A stretch of 49,962 bases of DNA from Bacteroidota bacterium (GTDB taxonomy: Bacteria > Bacteroidota > Ignavibacteria > SZUA-365), in assembly GCA_014860565.1 (NCBI GenBank), contig JACZJN010000219.1, positions 1 through 49,962 of the forward strand, in the 5' to 3' direction. The position numbers and the translations under genes are program-made. Below the pieces are notes generated by a model. The model made no database searches. It saw only the letters and a list, made by a program, of their open reading frames with translations, and was not told the origin of the DNA. Positions 35,589-44,652 of the stretch are shown in pieces; positions within the stretch are counted from its first letter, which is position 1, and every line of letters begins with the position of its first letter.

Positions 35589-36047
35589 ATGAACGAAGAA
35601 CTTTACCCCAGCATCTTTTCACAGTTCAAAGGTGAAGAGGGAGAATTGATTACGATTCTCCTGCGTGTCCAGGAAGCCATCGGGTATATCTCCCAGGAAG
35701 CAGTGAAACGAATTTCACAGTTTCTGAAAATCTCTGAAAATCAGATCTATGGAGTTGCGTCGTTCTTCTCACGATTCCGATTTGACGAGCCGGGGAAAAT
35801 CTCCATCAAGGTCTGCATGGGGACGGCATGTCACGTGCACGGAGGGTCTCTTCTCGCCGACGCCGTCGGGTGGGATCTGGGAATTACATATGGACAGGCG
35901 ACACCCGACAAGCGCTTCGACTTCCAACGCGCCAATTGCCTCGGCTCCTGCACGCTGGCACCCGTGGTGCAAATCAACGACAAAATCCAGGGTAGGGTCC
36001 TGGTGACGGAACTAAAGGAGACGATGAAACACCGTGAAGAATTTTAG
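35589..36047 (+). CDS. NuoE/HydC-like [2Fe-2S] subunit
   Basis: A 152-residue thioredoxin-fold subunit of the 24-kDa NADH dehydrogenase family. The [2Fe-2S] ligands are C76, C81, C117 and C121 (KVCMGTAC ... NCLGSC). In the family it works with the NuoF-like flavoprotein to oxidise or reduce NAD(H). It overlaps the next gene by 14 bases and clearly belongs to the same complex. A GAGGAG site precedes the ATG. Confidence 0.93.
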   Translation: MNEELYPSIFSQFKGEEGELITILLRVQEAIGYISQEAVKRISQFLKISENQIYGVASFFSRFRFDEPGKISIKVCMGTACHVHGGSLLADAVGWDLGITYGQATPDKRFDFQRANCLGSCTLAPVVQINDKIQGRVLVTELKETMKHREEF

Positions 36048-37926
36048 CGACATACAAACCGAAGCCGCACGGCAATGGAACGAGCTCCACTCCGGAGCGA
36101 CACCAGTGATATACATCGGCGCCGCGACGTGCGGCATCGCCGCGGGTGCGCTCGATGTGTCTGAAAGCGTTCGCGCGACACTTGCACGGCACAATATCGA
36201 GGCGCGTGTCGTCCACGTCGGCTGTATCGGCCCGTGCTATCTTGAACCGCTGATGGATATCGCGCTTCCCGGTGCCCCGAGAATCAGCTATGCGAACATG
36301 ACACCGGAGCTTGCAGCGCGCATCGTCGAGAACCAGTTTCTCCGTGATGATCCGTCTCTCGATTTCGCCGTCGCGCATCTCGGGAAAAACGGAGATGCCG
36401 AAGCGCTGGGTCTGCCGCCGTTTTTCGAATTGCCCATGCTGAAATCGCAGGTGCGTCTCGTGCTTCGCAACTGCGGGTTCATCGATCCGGAGAGCATCGA
36501 TCACTACATTGCGAATGATGGGTACAAAGGGATTCTGCACGCATTTAACATCGGCGCGCAGGCGGTGATCGACGAGGTCCGCGAAGCGGGTATCCGCGGA
36601 CGAGGCGGAGCCGGATTCCCTACATTCAAAAAATGGCAATTCTGCCGGAATGCGCCGGGTGAAGACAAATATATCATCTGCAACTGCTCGGAAGGCGATC
36701 CCGGGGCCTTCATGAATCGTTCGCTGATCGAGAGCGACCCGCACTGCGTGCTTGAAGGACTGCTCATCGCCGGGTACGCCATCGGCGCGTCACACGGATA
36801 CGTCTACATCAACTCCGACTACAAACTGGCGATCGCGCGATTGAACGTCGGCATCGCCCAGATGAAAGAATACGGGCTGCTGGGAGACGACGTGCTCGGT
36901 TCCGGTTTCCCTTTCGATATCATCGTCAAGGAAGGAGCGGGCGCCTTCGTCTGCGGCGAGGAGACGGCCCTGATCGCATCCATCGAGGGCAGACGCGGAA
37001 TGCCGCGCTCCCGGCCGCCGTTCCCAGCGATCTCGGGATTGAAGCAGAAACCGACGATCATCAACAATGTCGAGACGCTGGGCACACTCCCGAACATCCT
37101 GCGCAACGGCGCCACATGGTACCGGCAATTCGGGGTGCAGGGCAATTATGGGACCAAGACATTCTCGCTGACCGGGAAAGTGCGCCGTCCCGGATTGATC
37201 GAAGTTCCGCTCGGCATCAAGTTGCGCGAAATTATTGAAGGGATAGGCGGCGGCTCATGGAGACCGTTCAAGGCAGTGCAGACGGGTGGTCCTTCGGGCG
37301 GCTGCCTGTCGGCGGAATATCTCGACCTGCCCGTGGAGTACGAGGCGATGGCGAATGCCGGCTCCATCATGGGCTCGGGAGGCATGATCGTCCTCGACGA
37401 GGATACCTGCGTCGTCGATCTCGCACTCTATTTTCTCCACTTCACGCAGGCGGAATCGTGCGGGAAATGCGCGCCCTGCAGGGTCGGCACCTGGCATATG
37501 GTCACGCTGCTCGAAAACATGAGCAAGGGAGAAAGCAGGCCGGAGGATATCACACGCCTGCAGGTGCTCGGCGAAACCGTCAAGCGCGCATCCCTCTGCG
37601 GCCTGGGACAGACGGCCCCGAATCCCGCGCTGACGACCTTGCGGCATTTCCGCAATGAATATCTCGAGCATGCGAAAGAAGGATACTGCGCGGCGGCGGT
37701 GTGCAAGGATCTTGTGACCTACAGCATCGATGCACAGCGTTGCAACGGCTGTCAACTCTGCAAGAACGTCTGTCCGACCAACGCCATCTCTGGAGTGCGC
37801 GCGGAGGTACATACGATCGATCTCAACCGCTGCATCAAGTGCCGCGCGTGTTATGAAGTCTGCCGCTACCATCCGCTTGCCGGGAACGCGGTTGTCTACG
37901 CATCTACGAGGAGGACCGTGGCATGA
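36034..37926 (+). CDS. NuoF/HydB-like flavoprotein with extra ferredoxin domain
   Basis: A 630-residue subunit that binds FMN, NAD(H) and several Fe-S clusters. Residues 1-110 are a thioredoxin-like domain with C33, C64 and C68. The FMN site (GIRGRGGAGFPTFKKWQF) starts near residue 187, and the NAD site (CNCSEGDPGAFMNRSLIESD) follows around 217-236. The N3-type cluster uses C476, C479, C482 and C522. The C-terminal ferredoxin domain carries two 4Fe-4S sites (C570/C573/C576/C580 and C600/C603/C606/C610). This layout is that of HydB in bifurcating hydrogenases and of related Bfu-type proteins. The start is GTG at 36034 and the stop overlaps the next ATG (ATGA). Confidence 0.93.
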   Translation: MKNFSDIQTEAARQWNELHSGATPVIYIGAATCGIAAGALDVSESVRATLARHNIEARVVHVGCIGPCYLEPLMDIALPGAPRISYANMTPELAARIVENQFLRDDPSLDFAVAHLGKNGDAEALGLPPFFELPMLKSQVRLVLRNCGFIDPESIDHYIANDGYKGILHAFNIGAQAVIDEVREAGIRGRGGAGFPTFKKWQFCRNAPGEDKYIICNCSEGDPGAFMNRSLIESDPHCVLEGLLIAGYAIGASHGYVYINSDYKLAIARLNVGIAQMKEYGLLGDDVLGSGFPFDIIVKEGAGAFVCGEETALIASIEGRRGMPRSRPPFPAISGLKQKPTIINNVETLGTLPNILRNGATWYRQFGVQGNYGTKTFSLTGKVRRPGLIEVPLGIKLREIIEGIGGGSWRPFKAVQTGGPSGGCLSAEYLDLPVEYEAMANAGSIMGSGGMIVLDEDTCVVDLALYFLHFTQAESCGKCAPCRVGTWHMVTLLENMSKGESRPEDITRLQVLGETVKRASLCGLGQTAPNPALTTLRHFRNEYLEHAKEGYCAAAVCKDLVTYSIDAQRCNGCQLCKNVCPTNAISGVRAEVHTIDLNRCIKCRACYEVCRYHPLAGNAVVYASTRRTVA

Positions 37927-40457
37927 ACCCGGAAACTGCCCCTGTCAATGTCACCATCGACAACAGATCTATTACCGCCGCTGTCGGAACCTCAATCCTT
38001 CAGGTTGCGCGGGAGAACGATATTTACATCCCAACGCTGTGCTTTCACGAAAGTCTCAGTCCCCACGGCGGGTGCAGAATGTGCATCGTCGAAGTGGAAG
38101 GGTTGCGGACTTTCCCCACGGCCTGCACGACGCCGATCGATGAAGGGATGATCATCCGTACGCACACGGCACAGATCCAGGAAATGCGCACGGAGATTCT
38201 GCAGCTCTTTCTCAGCGAGCATACCGCGAGCTGTCTCGTCTGCGGTGAAAAGGTGGAATGCCGCGAGTACATGTCAACCGTCCGGAAGGCCGGTGTGACG
38301 ACGGGTTGCCGCTACTGCCCGAAAGACGGCCAGTGCGAACTCCAGGCGGTGACCGAATCCCTGGACGTGAATGAAATTATCTACCCGATCTATTACCGCG
38401 GTATCAACGTCGAAACCGGTGACCCGTTCTATGATCGTGATTATAACCTGTGCATTCTCTGCGGCCGATGCGTCCGCATGTGTCAGGAAGTGCGGCTGGC
38501 GGATGTCCTTGCCTACAAGCACCGGGGACGGAAGACGATCATCGGACCCGCATTCTCACGAACCCATCTCGATTCGGGCTGCGAATTCTGCGGCGCCTGC
38601 GTCTCCGTTTGTCCAACTGGCACACTTCGCGAAAAGGCGCGCGCCTGGGAGGGGAAGCCCGAGCGTGAGGAAACGACGACCTGCTCTTTCTGTGGCGTCG
38701 GCTGCCAGGTGAAGCTTCTCGTAAAAGAAGATCGGATTATCGGAAGTCTCCCCGCCGACGATCCCCTCGTAAATCAGGGACAGCTGTGCGTCAAGGGACG
38801 ATTCTGCAACACGGAGCTTGTCAACGGACATCAGCGCGTGAAAAATCCTTACCGTCATGAAGGCGCGATTTCATGGGATGTCTCGTGGAACGAGGCGTTT
38901 GCGCTCATCGCGGAAAAACTGCAGGCGAGCAGTCCCGATCGTGTGGGTATGCTCGTTTCACCCAACCTCTGTACCGAGGATCTGTATATCGCGCAGAAAT
39001 TCATGCGCGTCGCTCTCGCGTCGCATCACGTCGATACTACCGCGCGGCTGTTTTACGGCGCAGGTTTCAATGCCTACCTCGGGCTTATGAAACGTGCGGT
39101 ACCTCTCGCGGCGATACAGAACGCATCGGTAGTGCTGATGATCGGACTTGACACCCGCTTCAGCAGATCTGTCGTTGGTGTGGCTCTCAGAACGGCCATG
39201 AAGAAGGGGATAGAGATCGTGACGCTGAACCCGAGAGAACATACGATCTCCCTCAAAGCGAATCTCTGGCTGCAACCCGGCATCGGTACTGAATTCCGCT
39301 ATGTTGACATGCTCGCGCAACTCACGCGCGGCGCGGAGGTCCCAGCAGATGGTATCTCCCAGGTAGAACGCGAGAAGCTGGAGCAGACTGCGCGAATGCT
39401 GTCAGGCAGTTCGAACCCGGTCATCCTCGTCGGGGCGGAATATCTGCAGTACGATTCCAGCAGGGAGCTTCTCGAATCCGTCGCTCAACTCGCGGACAAC
39501 ATCGGCGCCGGCATCATGCCGCTTCCCGCGCAGAACAATCTCTACGGATCGCTCCTGGCCGGAAGCTATCCTGAACTTCTGCCGGGCATGCGATCGACGG
39601 GAGATGACGCGCAGCGGAAGCTGCTCGAAGCGGTGTGGGGTACATCGCTCTCGAATCTCATCGATAGCTGGACCGCGGCGTCCCTGGTTGCCTGCGATAC
39701 TCCGTTGCAGTTTCTGTATGCGGTCGGGGAAGTCCCTCCGCCCATGTCCGCACCGGCGGATTTCATGGTGTTCCAGAATATGTATCCACCCGAACCTTAC
39801 GGCAGTGCGGACCTTGTGCTTCCCTCCGCCGCGGCGACGGAAGTGGACGGAACGTTCATCAACGGAGAACGGCGCATGCAGCGTGTACGCCGTGCTGTAG
39901 TACCGCTCGGGAACGCGCTGCCCGACTGGGAAATACTTTGCAGGCTGGGGCGCTTCATGGGAGCGACGGGATTCGAATTTTCGCGACCGGAAGAAATCCG
40001 GGAAGAGATCGCACGCGCCGTACCCGAATTCACCCAAGAGAACATCGATGCGCGTACCCCGATGCCCTTTGTGCTGGAAACAGACATGCGCGAATTCACG
40101 AACGACGCAACAGCGCATCACGCGGCCGAACGGGCGCAGACCGATTCGGCGCCCCCGTTTCTTTTTCATGCCAGCGTCATCGAGCATACACATCGCGGCT
40201 TTCCTCTTTCCGCCTGGGTGGACGGGGCGAAGCTGCTCTTCCCTGAAGGAACACTGACGGTCAATGTCGAAGATGCGAAGGCATTGCAGCTCACCGAAGG
40301 CGATGTCGTGCGGGTGAGTGGTGCGTCGTTCGAGCGCACCTGGCCAGTGAGACTTGCATCAACGCAACCGCGTGGCACGCTTCATGCGTCACTGCTCGAA
40401 ACGGCCTCATCCCATCCAAATCCTCAACCAGTTGCCGTGAGGAAAGCCGATGTATAA
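37923..40457 (+). CDS. NuoG/formate-dehydrogenase-like iron-sulfur subunit lacking the Mo ligand
   Basis: An 844-residue protein. It starts with a [2Fe-2S] domain (C40, C51, C54, C68), then a His-Cys site (H100, C104, C107, C113) and extra cysteines C129/C132/C138. A double 4Fe-4S ferredoxin follows (C177-C187, C220-C230). Next is the molybdopterin-oxidoreductase Fe-S site (C254, C257, C261, C289), the main domain, and the dinucleotide-binding domain at the end. At the position where formate dehydrogenases carry the catalytic Cys or Sec (ARxC/U-H), this protein has A374-R-L-F377-Y. So it is probably not a formate dehydrogenase but an electron-wiring subunit like NuoG. It overlaps both neighbours. 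Confidence 0.9.
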   Translation: MNPETAPVNVTIDNRSITAAVGTSILQVARENDIYIPTLCFHESLSPHGGCRMCIVEVEGLRTFPTACTTPIDEGMIIRTHTAQIQEMRTEILQLFLSEHTASCLVCGEKVECREYMSTVRKAGVTTGCRYCPKDGQCELQAVTESLDVNEIIYPIYYRGINVETGDPFYDRDYNLCILCGRCVRMCQEVRLADVLAYKHRGRKTIIGPAFSRTHLDSGCEFCGACVSVCPTGTLREKARAWEGKPEREETTTCSFCGVGCQVKLLVKEDRIIGSLPADDPLVNQGQLCVKGRFCNTELVNGHQRVKNPYRHEGAISWDVSWNEAFALIAEKLQASSPDRVGMLVSPNLCTEDLYIAQKFMRVALASHHVDTTARLFYGAGFNAYLGLMKRAVPLAAIQNASVVLMIGLDTRFSRSVVGVALRTAMKKGIEIVTLNPREHTISLKANLWLQPGIGTEFRYVDMLAQLTRGAEVPADGISQVEREKLEQTARMLSGSSNPVILVGAEYLQYDSSRELLESVAQLADNIGAGIMPLPAQNNLYGSLLAGSYPELLPGMRSTGDDAQRKLLEAVWGTSLSNLIDSWTAASLVACDTPLQFLYAVGEVPPPMSAPADFMVFQNMYPPEPYGSADLVLPSAAATEVDGTFINGERRMQRVRRAVVPLGNALPDWEILCRLGRFMGATGFEFSRPEEIREEIARAVPEFTQENIDARTPMPFVLETDMREFTNDATAHHAAERAQTDSAPPFLFHASVIEHTHRGFPLSAWVDGAKLLFPEGTLTVNVEDAKALQLTEGDVVRVSGASFERTWPVRLASTQPRGTLHASLLETASSHPNPQPVAVRKADV

Positions 40458-41304
40458 AATAATCGCAAGCCGCATGATCGTACCCAACATGCATATCCTC
40501 ACGATCGAAGCGCCGGTGATCGCACGCCAGGTGCAAGCCGGACAGTTCATCATCCTGCGCGCCGAAGAGGAAGGGGAAAGAATTCCGCTGTCGGTTTCGG
40601 ACTGGGATCGCGCACGCGGAACCATCACGACGATATTCATGAACATCGGAAGCACGACGAGTCGGCTTTCGCAGCTCGCGTCGGGCTCGTTCATTCCGAC
40701 GGTCGTCGGTCCACTCGGCAACGCATCCGAGATCGAACATTTCGGCACGGTGTTGCTGATCGGCGGCTGCTATGGTATCGGAAGCCTGTATCCCGTCGCG
40801 CGTGCGATGAAGGAGAAGGGCAACCGCGTGCTTGTTGTCATCGAGGCCCGCAGTTCCTACCTGTTTTTCTGGGAAGACCGCTACCGCGTGCTCGTCGATA
40901 AACTGCTGCACATCACGCGCGACGGCTCCAAGGGCCTGAAGGGACATATCGGACGCATCCCGGAAATCCTTACCGCGCTCGACGAGCCCGTCCATCGCGT
41001 CCTTATCAACGGCTGCACGTTCTGCCTCAAACGGGGTTCCGATGCCACGCGCGAGCTCGGGATCAAGACGGTCGTCGACCTCAACCCGATCATGATCGAC
41101 GGAACGGGCATGTGCGGCGTCTGCCGCGTCTCCGTGGGAGGCATGACGAAATTCGCCTGCGTACAGGGCCCAGAGTTCGACGGCCACGAAGTGGATTGGG
41201 CGGAGCTCGCGCAGCGCAGGAAATCCTATATGGCCGAGGAAGTGATCCCGCTGCGTACGAGCAAGTGCGAGGAGCATGCGCATCAATCGGAGGAGGTTTC
41301 CTGA
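40450..41304 (+). CDS. NfnA-like ferredoxin-NAD(P)+ reductase subunit
   Basis: A 284-residue FAD protein of the sulfide dehydrogenase/NfnA (SudB) family. The FAD motif RIPLSVSD is near residue 44, the nucleotide-binding turn LIGGCYGIGSLYP near 103, and the [2Fe-2S] site near the end has C232, C235 and C247, preceded by D227 (in characterised NfnA an Asp is one cluster ligand). NfnA partners NfnB in electron bifurcation between NADH, NADPH and ferredoxin. It overlaps the NuoG-like gene by eight bases, and its stop shares one base with the next start (TGATG). Confidence 0.9.
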   Translation: MYKIIASRMIVPNMHILTIEAPVIARQVQAGQFIILRAEEEGERIPLSVSDWDRARGTITTIFMNIGSTTSRLSQLASGSFIPTVVGPLGNASEIEHFGTVLLIGGCYGIGSLYPVARAMKEKGNRVLVVIEARSSYLFFWEDRYRVLVDKLLHITRDGSKGLKGHIGRIPEILTALDEPVHRVLINGCTFCLKRGSDATRELGIKTVVDLNPIMIDGTGMCGVCRVSVGGMTKFACVQGPEFDGHEVDWAELAQRRKSYMAEEVIPLRTSKCEEHAHQSEEVS

Positions 41305-42710
41305 TGACCGAGAAAAAAGTACTCGATCTCATCCGGCGTGAAATGCCGAAACAACCACCCGAGGTGCGCAAATTTAATTTCAATGAAGTTGCGTTCGGCT
41401 ACTCGGAAGAACTGGCAGTGGAAGAAGCGAAGCGATGTATCCAGTGTAAAAAGGCGCATTGCGTTCAGAACTGTCCCGTCGAAATCGATATCCCCGCGTT
41501 CATCCAATGTGTCGCCGACAGAAACTTCGCGGAGGGTATCCGCATCATCAAGCAGAAAAACTGCCTGCCTGCGATATGCGGGCGCGTCTGTCCCCAGGAA
41601 GATCAATGTGAAAAGGTCTGCACGCTGGTCAAGAAGGAAGGACAGCTGGCGATCGGGCGCATTGAGCGCTTTCTCGCGGACTGGGAAGCGCGGCAGGGAC
41701 ATGTCGATATGCCCGAGATTCCCGAATGGACCGGGAAGAAGGTCGCCGTTATTGGTGGGGGGCCCGCCGGACTCACGGTCGCAGGCGATCTCATCCTGCG
41801 AGGGCACAAAGTTACCATCTTCGAGGCGCTGCATAAACTCGGTGGGGTGCTCGTCTACGGCATCCCCGAATTCCGTCTCCCGAAAGCGATCGTGAACCGT
41901 GAGGTCGATTACCTGAAGAGTCTCGGCGTCGAAGTCTACACTGACTTTGTGGTGGGGAAGACGCAGACGATGGACAGTCTGCTCGAGGAATACGATGCGG
42001 CCTTCGTGGGCTCGGGTGCGGGGCTCCCGTGGTTCATGGAAATTCCCGGCGAAAATCTCAACGGCGTCTATTCCGCGAATGAATATCTCACGCGTCTGAA
42101 CCTGATGAAGGGCTACCTCTTTCCCACATATCACACGCCGATCAAGGCGCATAAACGCGTCGCGGTGGTTGGAGGCGGCAATGTTGCCATGGATTGCGCG
42201 CGCAGCGCCTTGCGTCTCGGTGCGGAATCGAGGATTGTCTATCGTCGTTCGCGTGAGGAACTTCCCGCGCGTATGGAGGAGATCGAAAATGCGGAGGAAG
42301 AGGGCGTCATCTTTGATTTTCTCACGTTACCCCTGCGCTACAACGGCGACGCATCAGGCTGGGTGAAGGAAATGATCGTGCAGAAAATGGAACTTGGCGA
42401 ACCGGATGCTTCGGGACGCCGCAGGCCCGTCCCCATCGAAGGATCCGAGGTGGCCGTGCCTGTCGATGCCGTCGTCTGTGCGATAGGAAACAGTCCCAAT
42501 CCTCTGATCGGATCGACGACGCCTGGCCTCCTGTTGGGAAAGAAAGGGAACATTGAGGCGGACGAGGAAACCGGAAAGACGTCGCGAGATAAAATCTGGG
42601 CCGGAGGAGACGTCGTCACCGGTGCTGCCACGGTGATCCTTGCCATGGGTGCCGGAAGAAAGGCGGCGAACTCCATCCATGAATACCTGATGGGGGGGGA
42701 CGGGGAATAA
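41304..42710 (+). CDS. NfnB/glutamate-synthase-small-subunit-like flavoprotein
   Basis: A 468-residue FAD- and NADPH-binding protein of the NfnB/GltD family. The N-terminal 4Fe-4S domain has CIQCKKAHCVQNCP and CGRVCPQEDQCEKVC. The FAD site is VIGGGPAGLTVAG around residue 150, and the NADPH site is VVGGGNVAMDCARSALRLG around residue 290. With NfnA it would form the flavin-bifurcating unit. I chose the ATG at 41304, with GGAGGAGG just before it; the frame is open upstream only as an overlap with nfnA. Confidence 0.93.
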   Translation: MTEKKVLDLIRREMPKQPPEVRKFNFNEVAFGYSEELAVEEAKRCIQCKKAHCVQNCPVEIDIPAFIQCVADRNFAEGIRIIKQKNCLPAICGRVCPQEDQCEKVCTLVKKEGQLAIGRIERFLADWEARQGHVDMPEIPEWTGKKVAVIGGGPAGLTVAGDLILRGHKVTIFEALHKLGGVLVYGIPEFRLPKAIVNREVDYLKSLGVEVYTDFVVGKTQTMDSLLEEYDAAFVGSGAGLPWFMEIPGENLNGVYSANEYLTRLNLMKGYLFPTYHTPIKAHKRVAVVGGGNVAMDCARSALRLGAESRIVYRRSREELPARMEEIENAEEEGVIFDFLTLPLRYNGDASGWVKEMIVQKMELGEPDASGRRRPVPIEGSEVAVPVDAVVCAIGNSPNPLIGSTTPGLLLGKKGNIEADEETGKTSRDKIWAGGDVVTGAATVILAMGAGRKAANSIHEYLMGGDGE

Positions 42711-42746
42711 AGCACACGTACCGTTATCATTGCAGCCGAGGATGAG

Positions 42747-43199
42747 ATGCAATTCGAATCGCTGGTAGCAGTTCTGGAGTTTGCCGTCCGGAAGGAAGAG
42801 GAAGCCGCGGAGTTTTACACCGACCTTGCCCGGAGCATGGTACAACCGCACATCGCGAGAATCTTCGAGGAATTCGCTGCGGAGGAAATGGAGCACAAGC
42901 GGAAAATTCTCATCGTCATGACCGGGCGCCCGGGCTGGATTCCGCAGGCGCGCATCAAAGATCTTCATGTAGCCGACATTGTGGAGGATGTTGTCCCTTC
43001 ATCGGACATGGGGTATCAGCAGGCGCTGATCCTCGCTATGAAAGCGGAAAAAGCCGCATACCTGCTGTACATGGAACTCTCCTCGGCATCGGAGGATGAT
43101 GCGATGAAGGACCTTTTCTACCTGCTTGCGCAGGAGGAAGCAAGGCACCGTCTCCGCTTCGAGGTCGAGTATGATGAACAGTTTTCGGGAGAAAACTGA
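42747..43199 (+). CDS. Rubrerythrin-like di-iron protein
   Basis: A 150-residue ferritin-like four-helix protein. Carboxylate and histidine ligands for two irons are visible: E47/H50 (EEMEHKR), E101 and E131/H134 (EEARHRL), plus the N-terminal EEEAAEFY helix. The rubredoxin tail of classical rubrerythrin is absent. Such proteins remove peroxide; as the last gene of the operon it may protect the oxygen-sensitive Fe-S complex. A GAGG site precedes the ATG. Confidence 0.88.
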   Translation: MQFESLVAVLEFAVRKEEEAAEFYTDLARSMVQPHIARIFEEFAAEEMEHKRKILIVMTGRPGWIPQARIKDLHVADIVEDVVPSSDMGYQQALILAMKAEKAAYLLYMELSSASEDDAMKDLFYLLAQEEARHRLRFEVEYDEQFSGEN

Positions 43200-43313
43200 G
43201 TCAGCGTTTGCGATCTTCCGGCCAAGTAGCCAGGAGCGTCCCGTCATCCAGACGTCGGTCCAAGCTGTTGCTGTGGGCATCGATCGGAGGGTGCGCGCTT
43301 CCTTGGCGTTTCG

Positions 43314-44102
43314 TTATTTGGTTGCGGTCCAGTGTGCCTGATCCGTGATGTCGATGCCGACGCCGCCGATCCAGTTGGCGGTGCCGTATTTGTCGGTGAT
43401 GGGAAATTTGGTTGTGAACCACCGGTGGGGGGTCGAAGTGACGGTGATTTCTTCTACGATGTGCACAATGTGTTTGTCCTGCAGCACTTCCTCGTCGCTT
43501 CGGCGCATGCGCTCGGCGAGTTCGGAAAGAAGGATTTCCTCATCGCGCTTGCCGAGACAGTCGAGCGGCTCGTGACAGATGTAGATGTCTGCTGCGTCAT
43601 TGAGAAAGACATAGCGGCGGTCCTTGTCCTTGATGAAAGCGACGCCGGGAAGGTTACTCATGAATGCGGAGAAACGCTGTTCCTTCTGACGGATGAGTTC
43701 TTCGGCCTGGCGGCGAAGTCGCTGCTCGGTTTTCTCGGCGATGGCGCGGTGCAGCACGGGGGTGAGACGCGAAAGATTGCGTTTCACCACGTAATCGGTC
43801 GCGCCGCGCTTCAGTGTCTCGATGGCATTCTCCTCGCCGATCGTCCCCGAGACAAAGATAAACGGGGTGTCGGGCGCAATCTGCATCGCATCCTTGAGGG
43901 CGGCGAGTCCATTGTAGGCGGGAAGCGTGTAGTCGCTGAATATCACATCGGGCGCAAGTCCGGAAAGGGCCGCGAGAAAACCCTCGCGCGTATCTACGTC
44001 CATGATGACGCATTCGATCGATTCGGTCTCGAGACTCGCCCTGACAAGCTCGACGTCGCGGGCGTTATCCTCCAGATACAGGATGCGCAGCGTGGGTGTC
44101 AT
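43314..44102 (-). CDS. Response regulator with C-terminal PAS domain
   Basis: A 262-residue protein. Residues 1-120 are a receiver domain with E11/D12 and phospho-acceptor D57 (VIFSDYTLP), and K107. Residues about 140-257 are a PAS domain (VAFIKDKDRRYVFLNDAADI). There is no kinase or DNA-binding output, so it is probably an intermediate that senses a ligand and passes a signal on. The ATG at 44102 has a GGAG site; a TTG at 44114 is less likely. It is the last of three signalling genes on this strand. Confidence 0.88.
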   Translation of the reverse strand: MTPTLRILYLEDNARDVELVRASLETESIECVIMDVDTREGFLAALSGLAPDVIFSDYTLPAYNGLAALKDAMQIAPDTPFIFVSGTIGEENAIETLKRGATDYVVKRNLSRLTPVLHRAIAEKTEQRLRRQAEELIRQKEQRFSAFMSNLPGVAFIKDKDRRYVFLNDAADIYICHEPLDCLGKRDEEILLSELAERMRRSDEEVLQDKHIVHIVEEITVTSTPHRWFTTKFPITDKYGTANWIGGVGIDITDQAHWTATK

Positions 44103-44129
44103 GTGTTGCTCCAATCGTCTTTGGGTGAA

Positions 44130-44588
44130 TTATCCGTGTGCGCCTCCCTGCGGACGCGGTTCGTTCATCACCGCCCAGAACAGTCCGAGTGTTCTCACGG
44201 CTTCGATGAAGTCCTGGAAGTCGACGGGTTTGACGACGTATGCGTTTATCCCGAGATCATAGCTCTCGATGATGTCACGCTCTTCCCGCGACGAGGTGAG
44301 CATGACGACAGGCAGGACGCGGAACTCCTCACTGGCACGGATTGCACGCAGGACCTCGATACCGTTCATCCGCGGCATCTTGATATCGAGCAGCACCACG
44401 GCTGGGGGACGATCAATGCGGCCCTCATACTTGCCGCGGCAGTACAGATAATCGAGCACTTCCACACCATCTTCGACAACGATAACTTCATTTGCAAGAT
44501 TGTACTCCGCGAGTGCCTCAAGTGTCAATTCCACATCGCGCGCGCTGTCTTCCGCGAGCAGGATGCGTCTGAGAAAAGGTTTGATCAC
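44130..44588 (-). CDS. Single-domain response regulator (Rcp1-like)
   Basis: A 152-residue receiver with the D14 pocket, phospho-acceptor D68 (VVLLDIKMP), T98 and K120. The C-terminus GLFWAVMNEPRP is typical of Rcp1-type regulators that pair with phytochrome-like kinases. It starts with GTG at 44588 after a GGAG site. It sits 64 bases downstream of the PAS kinase gene, so the two likely form one system. Confidence 0.92.
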   Translation of the reverse strand: MIKPFLRRILLAEDSARDVELTLEALAEYNLANEVIVVEDGVEVLDYLYCRGKYEGRIDRPPAVVLLDIKMPRMNGIEVLRAIRASEEFRVLPVVMLTSSREERDIIESYDLGINAYVVKPVDFQDFIEAVRTLGLFWAVMNEPRPQGGAHG

Positions 44589-44652
44589 GATACTCTCCGA
44601 TTGTCGATACGGATAATCATGTCATGGAGGCAGCGCCCCCTTCGCTCCTGCC

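Noticed and set aside
39040-39060. Possible selenocysteine codon in the formate-dehydrogenase-like subunit
   Set aside because: The codon at the ligand position is for phenylalanine, and no in-frame TGA or hairpin signal is present.
41112-41303. N-terminal extension of the NfnB-like frame
   Set aside because: It lies wholly inside nfnA in another frame, and the strong GGAGGAGG site favours 41304.
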